A stretch of DNA of 64,000 nucleotides, from contig NZ_CP136693.1 in the NCBI RefSeq assembly GCF_032922745.1, positions 3,844,001-3,908,000 on the forward strand, written 5' to 3'. The translations under genes were made by a program, and so were the position numbers. Shown here piece by piece: positions 43,817 through 53,137 of this stretch. The notes below the pieces were generated by a model. The model had not been told where the DNA came from. It saw only the letters and a list, made by a program, of their open reading frames with translations, and made no database searches. The first letter of the stretch is position 1, and the number at the start of each line of letters is the position of its first letter. The DNA comes from Marinobacter salarius. GTDB taxonomy: Bacteria; Pseudomonadota; Gammaproteobacteria; Pseudomonadales; Oleiphilaceae.

Positions 43817-45154
43817 ATGAATATATCCATAGAGATAAAAAATGTTCAGCATATTAAAGCCTTAAACTTCACAGCAGATCTTTCCAAAAACAAGCTGATC
43901 TGCTTGGTTGGTAAAAATAGCACTGGAAAAACCACTCTAGTTAGAGCCTTCAAAAACTTATACTCTGCGGATACATTTAAGAGAACAGCTTCTCCATATA
44001 TATTTTCACAGCAAAGTGAAATCACATACAAATTTGGAAATAATAGTTACGAGTTTAAATTCAACCCAAAAATAAAACTCTTGGATACCAAGGACCTGAT
44101 ACCAAAAGAAATCAAAAATAGCATTTACGTCGAGCTACCTCTTCCTCATGGAGAAAGATTTAACCACTTCCAGAAGCTCGCCAGCATAGATGATGAGCTT
44201 CGCTCAAAAATTGCCACCAGAACTTTCAAAACGCCGCATACGATAATAGAGTTTTTAGGAAACATTTACCAATCCGATCGATTTAAAAACCTAAAGTGCG
44301 CGAGAATAAAGGGTGATAATTATTATTTTATCCTCCTAGAGGATGACTATTACATAAGGGAAGATTACTTAAGCTCCGGAGAATATTTCATAATCAATCT
44401 ATTTAAGGCGATAGAGAAAAATAAAAAATGCATCGTTATAGATGAAATCGATTTATCGCTAGATGCGTCAGCGCAGGTAAATTTAATCGATGAACTAAGA
44501 GAGTTCTGCCAAAGCCAGCGAGTCAATATAATTTTCACAACACACTCGCTTGCACTGATGAAAACTCTAAGATCTGAAGAACTCCATTTCGTATCGGAAG
44601 CTAATGGAAACATCACATCCTCTCCGAAATCATACAATTATATAAAAAGCCTTTTATTCGGGTTCAGAGGCTGGGATCGCTATATTCTTACAGAGGATGA
44701 TGTACTTAAAAGCTATATTGAGCATATTGCAAGCTTGATCAAACCAACTCCCTTTTTCAAGTATAAAATTATATATATTGGCGGATCAGCTAACGTTACC
44801 GACCTTATGAAGAGAAATAAAAAAGATCATTTCCTATCATCTTCGGAGAACGTTATATCGATCCTTGACGGTGATCAAAAGCATAGAAGGCATGTCAGAA
44901 ATGAAAGCCAAGCCTTTTGCATCCCGTTCGAAAGCATTGAAAAGGATCTATTCGAGCATTACGAGTCAAACTGTCCCGATATCCCCAGAATCGATTTAAG
45001 CGATGTTCCTGATAGCAAAAAGGCAAAAAAGTTATATAAACGGCTAATTCAAAACAAATTAATGACAGAAATAGAAATTTTCGAGTTTCTGAACAAAAGT
45101 CGCGAACACGAAGTCGGAGAGTTAAAACGCATGCTCACGAGCTTTCTACGCTGA
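43817..45154 (+). CDS. OLD-like ATPase/TOPRIM retron effector
   Basis: A 445-residue ABC-type ATPase joined to a TOPRIM-like nuclease. Walker A GKNSTGKTTL is near residues 32-41, the ABC signature is LSSGEYFI, Walker B is CIVIDEIDLSL, and the H-loop is IFTTHS. The C-terminal third has TOPRIM-type acidic motifs, ILTEDDVLKSYIEHI and SILDGD. OLD-family proteins cleave nucleic acid, and ATPase-TOPRIM proteins are known effectors of some defence retrons (such as Eco8). Its coupling to the RT makes effector the likely role; activity is inferred. Confidence 0.85.
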   Translation: MNISIEIKNVQHIKALNFTADLSKNKLICLVGKNSTGKTTLVRAFKNLYSADTFKRTASPYIFSQQSEITYKFGNNSYEFKFNPKIKLLDTKDLIPKEIKNSIYVELPLPHGERFNHFQKLASIDDELRSKIATRTFKTPHTIIEFLGNIYQSDRFKNLKCARIKGDNYYFILLEDDYYIREDYLSSGEYFIINLFKAIEKNKKCIVIDEIDLSLDASAQVNLIDELREFCQSQRVNIIFTTHSLALMKTLRSEELHFVSEANGNITSSPKSYNYIKSLLFGFRGWDRYILTEDDVLKSYIEHIASLIKPTPFFKYKIIYIGGSANVTDLMKRNKKDHFLSSSENVISILDGDQKHRRHVRNESQAFCIPFESIEKDLFEHYESNCPDIPRIDLSDVPDSKKAKKLYKRLIQNKLMTEIEIFEFLNKSREHEVGELKRMLTSFLR

Positions 45155-45187
45155 GCAGGGCCATGACGATCAGACTCCTGCTCAGCG
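45149..45187 (+). repeat. 11-base perfect inverted repeat at the distal end of the retron island
   Basis: CGCTGAGCAGG (45149-45159) and CCTGCTCAGCG (45177-45187) are perfect complements with a 17-base spacer, spanning the effector stop codon. There is no T run after it, so it is not a typical terminator. It could be a rho-independent-like roadblock, part of an RNA element, or a mark of the insertion boundary. Confidence 0.55.
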
Positions 45188-45190
45188 CGG

Positions 45191-45225
45191 CGACTAAAAT
45201 GTAAAATCACACCGCCTTGGCGGTG
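45191..45225 (-). terminator. Probable fumarase terminator overlapping its stop codon
   Basis: On the minus strand a 7-base stem (CACCGCC / GGCGGTG, 45210-45225) formed by the last fumarase codons is followed by TGATTTTACATTTTAG. The loop is only two bases as drawn, so the true pairing would be slightly shorter. Moderate support. Confidence 0.4.
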
Positions 45226-46721
45226 ATGATCTTCTCGTGCCATTCGGCGGGGCCGGTCTGGTGAACAGAGGAGCCCTTGGAATCCACCGCGACCGTAACG
45301 GGCATGTCTTCCACCTCAAACTCGTAGATGGCTTCCATGCCCAGCTCTTCGAAGGCTACCACTTCCGCGTGTTTGATGGCCTTGGATACCAGGTACGCAG
45401 AGCCACCTACCGCCATCAGGTAGACAGCACCGAACTCGCGGATGGCATCAATGGCCACCTGGCCGCGCTCGGCTTTGCCGATCATGCCGGTAAGGCCGGT
45501 TTTCTCCAGCATGGTACGGGTGAACTTGTCCATGCGGGTGGCGGTGGTGGGGCCTGCGGGACCAACCACTTCCTCGCGCACCGGGTCCACCGGGCCGACG
45601 TAATAGATGAAGCGGCCCTTCAGATCCACCGGCAGCTCTTCACCGCGCTCGATCATGTCCACCATCTTCTTGTGGGCAGCATCGCGGCCAGTCAGCATCT
45701 TGCCGGAGAGCAGCACGGTTTCGCCCGGTTTCCAGTCTTTCACGTCTTCCGGTGTGACCGTATCCAGGTTCACGCGGCGAACGCTGTCGCCCACTTCCCA
45801 GGTAATTTCCGGCCAGTCGTCCAGGCTCGGCGGGGTTTGCAGTGAAGGGCCCGAGCCATCCAGAACGAAGTGTGCGTGACGGGTGGCCGCGCAGTTGGGA
45901 ATGATCGCCACCGGCTTGTTGGCGGCATGGGTCGGGTAGTCTTTCACTTTCACATCCAGAACCGTGGTCAGGCCGCCGAGGCCCTGGGCGCCAATACCCA
46001 GCTCATTCACCTTGTCGAACAGTTCCAGGCGCAGCTCCTCGGAACGGTTGGAGGCACCACGGGCTTGCAGGTCATGGATATCGATCGGGTCCAGCAGCGA
46101 CTCCTTGGCCAACTCCATTGCTTTTTCAGCGGTGCCGCCAACGCCAATGCCCAACATGCCTGGCGGACACCAGCCAGCGCCCATCTGCGGTACCATTTTC
46201 AGCACCCAATCCACCACGGAATCCGATGGATTCAGCATGGCGAATTTTGACTTGGCCTCGGAACCGCCGCCTTTCGCAGCCACATGCACATCCACGGTAT
46301 TACCCGGCACAATTTTGTAGTGGATGATGGCAGGTGTGTTGTCCTTGGTATTGGTACGCTTGCCGTCCGGATCGGCCAGGATAGAGGCACGCAGCACATT
46401 GTCCGGGTGCATATAAGCCCGGCGAACGCCCTCATTGATGATATCGTCCAACGCCATGTCGGCATCCCATTGCACATCCATACCGACCGTCACAAACACC
46501 GTAACGATGCCAGTGTCCTGGCACAGTGGTCGCTTGCCCTGAGCACACATGCGGGAGTTAATCAGAATCTGCGCCATGGCATCCTTGGCCGCCTGGGACT
46601 CTTCCTTCTTGTAGGCCTCGTGCACAGCCTGAATAAAGTCTTTCGGATGGTAATAGGAGATGAACTGCAGCGCGTCCGCTACGCTCTCGATCAGGTCGTC
46701 CTGGCGGATTACGGTGGTCAT
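45207..46721 (-). CDS. Class I (iron-sulfur) fumarate hydratase
   Basis: The enzyme interconverts fumarate and malate in the TCA cycle using an oxygen-sensitive 4Fe-4S cluster. The product is 504 residues with the N-terminal alpha-type domain (cluster region near CAQGKRPLCQDTGI) and the C-terminal beta-type domain (GPTTATRMDKFTRTMLE, GSAYLVSKAIKHAEVVAFEELGMEAIYEF). This is the FumA/FumB single-chain form. The ATG at 46721 (MTTVIRQDDLIESV) is used; the frame extends to 46805 without homology character. Confidence 0.94.
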   Translation of the reverse strand: MTTVIRQDDLIESVADALQFISYYHPKDFIQAVHEAYKKEESQAAKDAMAQILINSRMCAQGKRPLCQDTGIVTVFVTVGMDVQWDADMALDDIINEGVRRAYMHPDNVLRASILADPDGKRTNTKDNTPAIIHYKIVPGNTVDVHVAAKGGGSEAKSKFAMLNPSDSVVDWVLKMVPQMGAGWCPPGMLGIGVGGTAEKAMELAKESLLDPIDIHDLQARGASNRSEELRLELFDKVNELGIGAQGLGGLTTVLDVKVKDYPTHAANKPVAIIPNCAATRHAHFVLDGSGPSLQTPPSLDDWPEITWEVGDSVRRVNLDTVTPEDVKDWKPGETVLLSGKMLTGRDAAHKKMVDMIERGEELPVDLKGRFIYYVGPVDPVREEVVGPAGPTTATRMDKFTRTMLEKTGLTGMIGKAERGQVAIDAIREFGAVYLMAVGGSAYLVSKAIKHAEVVAFEELGMEAIYEFEVEDMPVTVAVDSKGSSVHQTGPAEWHEKIITAKAV

Positions 46722-46916
46722 AGGCGTCTCATCAGGTCTGGTTTGTCTAGTAGGGGTTATAAACTTGTCTAATAAAGGAAGCGCGAAGTTTACCAGAAAA
46801 TCCAAAACCGAGGGACCAAACCCGGCGCGAAGGTTTTCAACGACAAACTTGCCTAAACGGACACGAAAAAATGTAACATTGCTGATATCTTCGACATAAA
46901 AACAGCAGGAGACACC

Positions 46917-47690
46917 GTGACCGACCTCGTCCTAACTGAAAAAAAGAACCACATTCTAACCGTCCGCATTAACCGCCTGGACCGCAAAAACGCCCTCACC
47001 CACGATATGTACACCGCCCTTGGCGATGCGATTGAACAGGCCCGGGACGACAGCGACATTCGCTGCATTCTGTACACCGGGAGCGATGAATGTTTCACCG
47101 CCGGAAACGATCTGGGCGATTTTTCCGCAGGCTTGCCTGGCGAGTTTGAAGACACCCCTGTAGGCCGGTTCCTGTTGCTGATGGCCACCAGCAACAAACC
47201 GATCGTAGCCTCCGTGAATGGCCCGGCTGTGGGCATTGGTACCACCATGCTGCTGCACTGTGATTTGGTGTTTGCCGGCAACAACACCCGCTTCCAGATG
47301 CCTTTTGCCAATCTCGGCCTATGCCCGGAAGGCGGCTCCAGCCTGTTGTTGCCCTCCTGGCTCGGCCGGGTACGCGCGGCGGAGCTGCTGATGCTGGGCG
47401 GCGCATTCACAGCCGAAGATGCTCAGCGCCTGGGGCTGATCAACCAGGTGTGCGAACCGTCACAAACTGAAACTACGGCTCTGGAAGCCTGCGCACGGCT
47501 TGCAGCTCAGCCCCCGGCGGCCGTCCGCGCCACCCGTGAACTGCTGAACCGATCGGGCGGCAATGAGCTGAAAGCCGCCATGCTGGGCGAGGGTAAACTC
47601 TTCGCAGAACGCCTGAAGTCCCCGGAGAATGCCGAAGCCATCAAGGCCTTCACAGAAAAGCGGAAACCGGACTTTTCGAGCTTCAGCTAG
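46917..47690 (+). CDS. Enoyl-CoA hydratase/isomerase family protein
   Basis: A 257-residue crotonase-fold protein. LTVRINRLDRKNALTHDMYTALG and FTAGNDLGDF form the oxyanion-hole segment, and SVNGPAVGIGTTMLLHCDLVFA is the family core; a PFANLGLCPEGGSSLLL segment holds a Glu at the hydratase position. The reaction is probably hydration or isomerisation of an enoyl-CoA. It starts with GTG after AGGAGACACC. It stands alone, divergent from fumarase. Confidence 0.88.
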   Translation: MTDLVLTEKKNHILTVRINRLDRKNALTHDMYTALGDAIEQARDDSDIRCILYTGSDECFTAGNDLGDFSAGLPGEFEDTPVGRFLLLMATSNKPIVASVNGPAVGIGTTMLLHCDLVFAGNNTRFQMPFANLGLCPEGGSSLLLPSWLGRVRAAELLMLGGAFTAEDAQRLGLINQVCEPSQTETTALEACARLAAQPPAAVRATRELLNRSGGNELKAAMLGEGKLFAERLKSPENAEAIKAFTEKRKPDFSSFS

Positions 47691-47703
47691 GCTGGCTACC
47701 CCT

Positions 47704-47745
47704 GCCCCGGGAGACTCGACAAAAGTCCTGGGGCCAACTATTTTT
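47704..47745 (+). terminator. Probable terminator after the enoyl-CoA hydratase gene
   Basis: GCCCCGGGAGACT (47704-47716) pairs with AGTCCTGGGGC (47724-47734), with one mismatch and a two-base bulge, followed by CAACTATTTTT. It lies 14 bases after the stop codon. Confidence 0.55.
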
Positions 47746-47985
47746 CAATGAAGCCGAACTCCGACCGTGCGGGTAGGCTCCCAATGATCAGAATCACACT
47801 TTAGAGCGATCAACTGTTGCTTTACTGCCGCTATAGTCAGAGTTACAGAAATCAGGCACAGAGCGCTGGCCGGAATTTCAGACAACAGCTAAGCAAACCA
47901 GGCCACTGACAACGGGTTTACCGGACCAGACCGGCCCCGTCAGCTGCCGAACATAACGACACAACAACAGGAAAAGGTTCCACCC

Positions 47986-50847
47986 ATGTTCAAGAAAACT
48001 CTAATAAGTCTTGCCGTGGCTTCTTCCGTTGGACTGACAGGCTGCTTTGACAGCGCTGGTTCCGGGTCCAGTAATGCGGATCCGGATTATAAGATCAGTA
48101 ACCCCGATTTTACGGGAAGAACCTGGCCCGTCTTCAAGCCACTCACCAGTGAGCTGCCTGTACCGAGCGATCTTCAGTTTGCGCAGGGTGCAGGGGCTGA
48201 CGGCACCCTGAACGGTTCGGCTGAAAACCCGATCACCAACGCACTGGATTTCATGGACGGGTCCTCTACGACCGCGCAGTTCGACATTAAGTTGTCCGCT
48301 TCGATTGATCCCGACACCCTGAATTTCACGCCGGTTATTCAAGGCGAAGGTGGCGCGCCAGCGCCGAACCCCCAACAGAACGTGTTCCTGCTCTCATTGG
48401 ATTTTCCAGGCGGTGACTCGCTCTTGAATAACGGTAGTCACTACACCAAGCTGATTAATGAACTGGTTGATGATGGCGCAATTCCCGCACCGGAAAGAAC
48501 CTCGTTCCCGGGCGAAACTCCGACTTTCGATCTTGGTCTCGCTTTCCTGGCAGCGCAACAAAATCCCAGCCCAGAAACCGCCGGCGCGGTTTTCGACTTC
48601 AATAACGAATTCCGCGCCGAGGTTGTTTCGCTGGACGGAGGCACAGACAATGTTCTGCGCATAACGCCCCTGCGCCCGCTCGACCCGAAGAAAAAGTATC
48701 TGGTCGTTGTAACGAACGAAATCAAAGACAACACAGGTGATCCTATTGTTGGCTCGCCCTCCTATCAGGATCTTGGCGACCCCAACCAACCGATTGGCAA
48801 TTCTGCCCTGGCGCCGGTGCGTGGCGCTATCCTCGGGTGGGAGAGTCTTGCTACAGGCTACTTTAACGCGCTGACAAACAACAGCCGTGAAGCCGTTGGC
48901 TTACCGCCGCTAACTGCGGATAACCTGGCCCTGACACTTACCTTTACGACGGGCGGCACGGAAGACGTTCTTGAAGCCGCAACCTCTCCTGCCCAGTTCT
49001 TTTATAAGAACTCCGTTGTTTCAACTCGTCAGCAAGCGATCGCCGAATACCTCGCAGCTAATGCAGACGCATTTGAGCAACTGGACGCTTCACGACAGTA
49101 TGGCACCCTGGCGCAAGTGGCTGGTCAAGCTCAGGCCGAGGCAGAAAGCACTTCTCCGACACTTAAAGAGCGGGCCGCTGGAACTGAAAGTGGCCTCTCG
49201 GGGGCAGGTGCAGACTTCAGCAACCCCCAACCTCGCACTATCGGAACTGCCTTTATTGAAGCTACACGGGCGCCATCTGCGGCACTTGACTTGCCGGAAT
49301 CCGGATCCGTCTTCCAGACTAGCCTGGAACTGCCGTACTACCTCAAAGCGCCAACTGAGACTGATCCAAGCAACCTGAACTCTACCTGGACTGCATCAAC
49401 AACGGTTGGTGCATTGATTGATGGTGATGGCTCTGGCGACACTCCGCCATCAGACAAGATCACCTATCGCTACCCTTTTGCGGCCGAAAGTGGAACCACC
49501 GTCAACATACCGATGCTGGTATCGGTTCCCGATCCGACAGCTCAGGTTCCCGGACAACCAACCGGCGTGACCTGTAACATGGCCAAGCCCTACGATGTTG
49601 TTATTTACCAACACGGTATTTTCGGCAACCGCTCACATAGCCTTGCGCTGGGTAACCAGTTGGGTAGCCGTTGCTTCGTAACTGTCGCGATTGACCTGCC
49701 TCTTCATGGTATTGCCCCGAAGCTAGCTACTGGCGATCTGGATCCGTCACTTGCATTGAGCGTGGACGTTTCTCAACAAGGCGACGGCAGTTTCACCGCA
49801 AGCCCTCTCCCCATGAATGAAAGACACTTCGGCTGGGGCCAAACAGCAAGCGGGACACCTACACGCATGCAGTACTCCACGAATGTCGAGGAAGCAGTAG
49901 GCTCTTCTGCACAGTTCTTCCTTAATCTGGCAAATCTGCCGGCGGCCCGCGACAACAATCGCCAGGGTGTAGTGGATCTTCTCAACCTCAATGCCAGTCT
50001 TGTAAACCTCAACGCTATCGATCTCGATAATTTTGATGGTGATGGCAATCCCTCGACGAATCTTGAGACTGCTGCTACTGACGTAAACGTTCAGCCTGAT
50101 GGCTCCGGCTCCAACGTGTACTACGTCGGCCACTCCCTCGGCGGCATTCTCGGAACCTCCCTGGTCACACTCGTTAACGGTGCAGCCCAGGAAGCAACCA
50201 TCGGTAATGGGAATATCGTCCCGTTCACCGCTGCAGCCTTTGTAACTCCGGGTGCAGGAATTGCCAAGCTGCTTGAGAACTCGCCTTCAATCGGCGCGAG
50301 CGTACTCGCTGGCCTTGGCCAATCCGGGCTCACTCAGGGAACCAGCAACCTGGAGCTGTTCTTTAACGTTTCCCAGGCGTCCCTGGACAGCGTAGAACCG
50401 CACAACTTTGCTGGCTCCCTGGTTGAAAGTGGCACGCAAGTCTACCTGAATGAAATCTACGGTGACGGCAGCAACCGTGCCACTCAGGATCAAACTATTC
50501 CTGTTGCGGCCGATGTTGCCTACGCCGGCGACTACACTGCCCCACTTGGCATGGCACTTCCCGCGCCGCTGGCTGGCACAGAGCCGCTGATCATGCAACT
50601 GGAGGCTGCAACCATCACAGGCAATGCCGATACAGGCAACGCCGTAGCTGCGGATGGCGCGAATGTGGTTCGCTTTACCGCGGGAACCCATACCACCATT
50701 ATCCGGCCAACAGACACGACGGGAGAAGCCGTTTTTGCGGATATGGCAACCAACATCATTTCGTTCTTCGCGGACGATGGCGGGTCCATCGGGTTTAACA
50801 ACGAGATGTTCGTGAAGCAGAACGAACCAACTCCACAGAACCCGTAA
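47986..50847 (+). CDS. VolA/Pla-1-type surface lipase lipoprotein
   Basis: A 953-residue lipoprotein. The N-terminus is a signal peptide ending in the lipobox LTGC (Cys about residue 19). A large N-terminal region includes a lipase-associated domain (RITPLRPLDPKKKYLVVVTNEI). The catalytic part holds YDVVIYQHGIFGNRSH and the nucleophile elbow YYVGHSLGGILGTS, with a likely His in FTAGTHTTII. Relatives (VolA of Vibrio, Pla-1/cef) act on lysophospholipids at the cell surface. The leader carries AGGAAAAGG; it is monocistronic and ends at a strong terminator. Confidence 0.88.
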   Translation: MFKKTLISLAVASSVGLTGCFDSAGSGSSNADPDYKISNPDFTGRTWPVFKPLTSELPVPSDLQFAQGAGADGTLNGSAENPITNALDFMDGSSTTAQFDIKLSASIDPDTLNFTPVIQGEGGAPAPNPQQNVFLLSLDFPGGDSLLNNGSHYTKLINELVDDGAIPAPERTSFPGETPTFDLGLAFLAAQQNPSPETAGAVFDFNNEFRAEVVSLDGGTDNVLRITPLRPLDPKKKYLVVVTNEIKDNTGDPIVGSPSYQDLGDPNQPIGNSALAPVRGAILGWESLATGYFNALTNNSREAVGLPPLTADNLALTLTFTTGGTEDVLEAATSPAQFFYKNSVVSTRQQAIAEYLAANADAFEQLDASRQYGTLAQVAGQAQAEAESTSPTLKERAAGTESGLSGAGADFSNPQPRTIGTAFIEATRAPSAALDLPESGSVFQTSLELPYYLKAPTETDPSNLNSTWTASTTVGALIDGDGSGDTPPSDKITYRYPFAAESGTTVNIPMLVSVPDPTAQVPGQPTGVTCNMAKPYDVVIYQHGIFGNRSHSLALGNQLGSRCFVTVAIDLPLHGIAPKLATGDLDPSLALSVDVSQQGDGSFTASPLPMNERHFGWGQTASGTPTRMQYSTNVEEAVGSSAQFFLNLANLPAARDNNRQGVVDLLNLNASLVNLNAIDLDNFDGDGNPSTNLETAATDVNVQPDGSGSNVYYVGHSLGGILGTSLVTLVNGAAQEATIGNGNIVPFTAAAFVTPGAGIAKLLENSPSIGASVLAGLGQSGLTQGTSNLELFFNVSQASLDSVEPHNFAGSLVESGTQVYLNEIYGDGSNRATQDQTIPVAADVAYAGDYTAPLGMALPAPLAGTEPLIMQLEAATITGNADTGNAVAADGANVVRFTAGTHTTIIRPTDTTGEAVFADMATNIISFFADDGGSIGFNNEMFVKQNEPTPQNP

Positions 50848-50880
50848 TCACTTAAATTCAGGTTATTATCTGATAATTGC

Positions 50881-50917
50881 AAAGCCCCGGGATACATCCA
50901 TATCCCGGGGCTTTTTT
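50881..50917 (+). terminator. Rho-independent terminator of the lipase gene
   Basis: A near-perfect 14-base stem (AAAGCCCCGGGATA / TATCCCGGGGCTTT) with a six-base loop and a six-base T tract, about 35 bases after the stop codon. Confidence 0.93.
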
Positions 50918-50972
50918 ATAGTGAAAGCCTCCAATTCAAAGCGGCCAATCCCACCACAAAAATAAACAGCGT

Positions 50973-51866
50973 ATGAGTCATACAAGCACCAACACAGCCC
51001 CCACCCCGACAGAAGCTTGTCAACTCCGCACACGGCGCCTCGGAATATCTTTCGAGTCCTACATGGTCACGTTCAGCATCGTCGTATACTGCTGGGCGCA
51101 GGGCCTGATTTCGTTGGGCGTAACGTTGGGATTTCTGGCACTCGCCTCACTGATCAACGCCACTTTCTGGTGGTTGATCCATGCCGGTCGAAACCTGAAG
51201 TTCCATGATCCAAGCATGACATCGGCACAGATGATCGTGTCTCTGCTTCCCCCTATCTGGGTAATGACTTTCCTGGAGGCAGGTCAAGCCCGGGCCATCT
51301 TCCTGCTGATCGCAGTCGTGCCCATGCTGTTTGGCATCCTCGCGCTGACAACACGCCAGTTCGTTATTGTGGGGGTATGGTTTTTTGCTTTGTATGGCCT
51401 GCTTCATTTTGGCCTTTGGACATACCGGCCGGAGGTACTAAGTGGTGAGCTCTAGATTCTGCAAACGGGGGACTTTGCCCTGGTCATGGCAGAAATCACG
51501 ATTATTGGCGGCTTCATCAGCAGCCTTCGGGGCAAGCTGCGGCAACGCAACCTGGAACTGGGTGAAGCCATGGAGCAGATTCGGGAACTGGTGAACGTGG
51601 ATGCCTTGACCGGCGTCTACAATCGCCGCCGGCTGTTCGAGGTCATCTCCGAGGAGTCTGATCGCTACAGCCGAATGCCAGGCTCGTTTTCCATTTGCCT
51701 TATGGACATCGACTACTTCAAAGAGGTCAATGATACCTACGGGCACCAGGCCGGGGACATGATTCTTCAGGCCATCGCTCGCTCAGTGAAAGATGGGCTG
51801 AAAACCATCGACTGTTTTGGCCGCCACCCGGATGCCTCAGAAATCGCCGTTGTCAGCTCCAAGTGA
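50973..51866 (+). pseudogene. Broken membrane diguanylate cyclase (nonsense mutation and 3' truncation)
   Basis: The first part (50973-51455, 160 codons) encodes about five membrane helices as in membrane GGDEF proteins. It ends at an in-frame TAG (51453-51455); the same frame resumes and reads on through a linker and the GGDEF start DALTGVYNRRRL and MDIDYFKEVNDTYGHQAGD. The signature is missing: after IDCFGR the expected [YW]GGEEF is replaced by HPDASEIAVVSSK and a stop. The domain is therefore cut just at the active site. Two independent lesions argue for a dead gene. The cut coincides with the end of the convergent CaiB gene. Confidence 0.85.
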
Positions 51867-52961
51867 TCGCCCGGTATAACGGCTTTCGCAGGGTGTTGCG
51901 CTGAATTTGATCGGGTGGCCAATCTGCTTTTGGGTACCCCCATCCCCATCCCCTTTCGCTACCTCAACAACCATGCCGCGCACTTTCATTTGCGGGTGCT
52001 CCGCTGCCTCTGAGATGGTCAGCACCGGCTCCACGCACGCATCAACATCCGCAAAGACGTCTTGCCATTCCACCAGTGTTTTCCGCGCAATGGTGGTTTT
52101 CAACGCCTCTCGGATAGCCCGTTGGTCCTCCGGGTTCTGGCTCAGGGCGAAGCTCTTCATGTCAGGCATGCCCAAAGCATCGCATAGCTGATCGGAAAAC
52201 TGCGGCTCAAGGCTGCCCACAGACAGCCACCGGTTGTCGCTGGTCTGGTAGTAATCATAGAAGGTGCCGCCGTTGAGCATGGAGCCTTCAGGCTTCTGTT
52301 CCTGCCCGCCAGCCAAGGCTGCTGCACCGGCCATCGTATTGAGGGCAAAGGCGGCGTCGGTCATGCTGATATCGATAAACTGCCCCTCCCCCGTTTGCTG
52401 ACGGTGGACTACGGCCGCCAGGATCCCCATGACGGCATGGTGGGAGCCGCCGGCCACATCGGCTATCTGGATACCCATCGGTGGCGGCCCCGTTTCCCGA
52501 CGGCCACAATGGCTGGCCACGCCGGCGAGTGACAGGTAGTTGATATCGTGCCCTGCCCGATCCTTGTAGGGGCCAGTCTGGCCGTAGCCGGTAATCGCGC
52601 AGTAAATAAGATTGGGGTTGATGGCTTTGAGGGTTTCATAACCAATCCCGAGCCGGTCCATCACACCCGGGCGGAACTGTTCAACCACTACGTCGTACTC
52701 TGCCACCAACTGCTTGACCTGGTCTGCACTGCCCTCTTTCTTTAGGTCCAGACCGAGGGATCGCTTACCTCGGTTCAGGAAGGTATGGGACGTGCTGACG
52801 CCGTCTTCCAGCGGCGGCATTACACGGGTCAGGTCCAGACGGCCAGGGGCCTCCACCCGCAATACGTCCGCTCCCATATCCGCCAGCAGCATGGTGGCGT
52901 AGGGGCCAGGCAGCAGTGTACTGAAATCCAGAACCTTCAGGTTACTTAGTGGGCCGGGCAT
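51837..52961 (-). CDS. CaiB/BaiF family CoA-transferase, probably 3'-shortened
   Basis: A 374-residue family III CoA-transferase. LKVLDFSTLLPGPYATMLLADMGADVLRVE opens the protein, the catalytic Asp is expected in GRAGHDINYLSL, and GGSHHAVMGILAA and FIDISMTDAAF follow. The ATG at 52961 has AAGGAGG four bases upstream. The C-terminus stops at SLGADNGDF, whereas family members go on for about 25 residues after LGAD; the tail appears lost where this gene meets the broken GGDEF gene. Activity is uncertain because of this. Confidence 0.87.
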   Translation of the reverse strand: MPGPLSNLKVLDFSTLLPGPYATMLLADMGADVLRVEAPGRLDLTRVMPPLEDGVSTSHTFLNRGKRSLGLDLKKEGSADQVKQLVAEYDVVVEQFRPGVMDRLGIGYETLKAINPNLIYCAITGYGQTGPYKDRAGHDINYLSLAGVASHCGRRETGPPPMGIQIADVAGGSHHAVMGILAAVVHRQQTGEGQFIDISMTDAAFALNTMAGAAALAGGQEQKPEGSMLNGGTFYDYYQTSDNRWLSVGSLEPQFSDQLCDALGMPDMKSFALSQNPEDQRAIREALKTTIARKTLVEWQDVFADVDACVEPVLTISEAAEHPQMKVRGMVVEVAKGDGDGGTQKQIGHPIKFSATPCESRYTGRSLGADNGDF

Positions 52962-53137
52962 GCAAACCTCCTTCTCTATTTTGGACAGCCCTGATGCTGC
53001 CCTGTTTTCCCTGCGGGGCCAACTGCCGGTTCCATCATTCCAATTGACCATTTCTTCCAGTGCGTCGCGAGGGTGATGGTTGCATTGTACCCAAGGGGTT
53101 TTATGATGGGCTTCGTTCAATAAGGATAAAGGATGAT

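Noticed and set aside
42541..45206. An insertion sequence or prophage as the source of the AT-rich island
   Set aside because: No transposase, integrase or flanking direct repeat was seen; only the RT-effector pair and leader are present.
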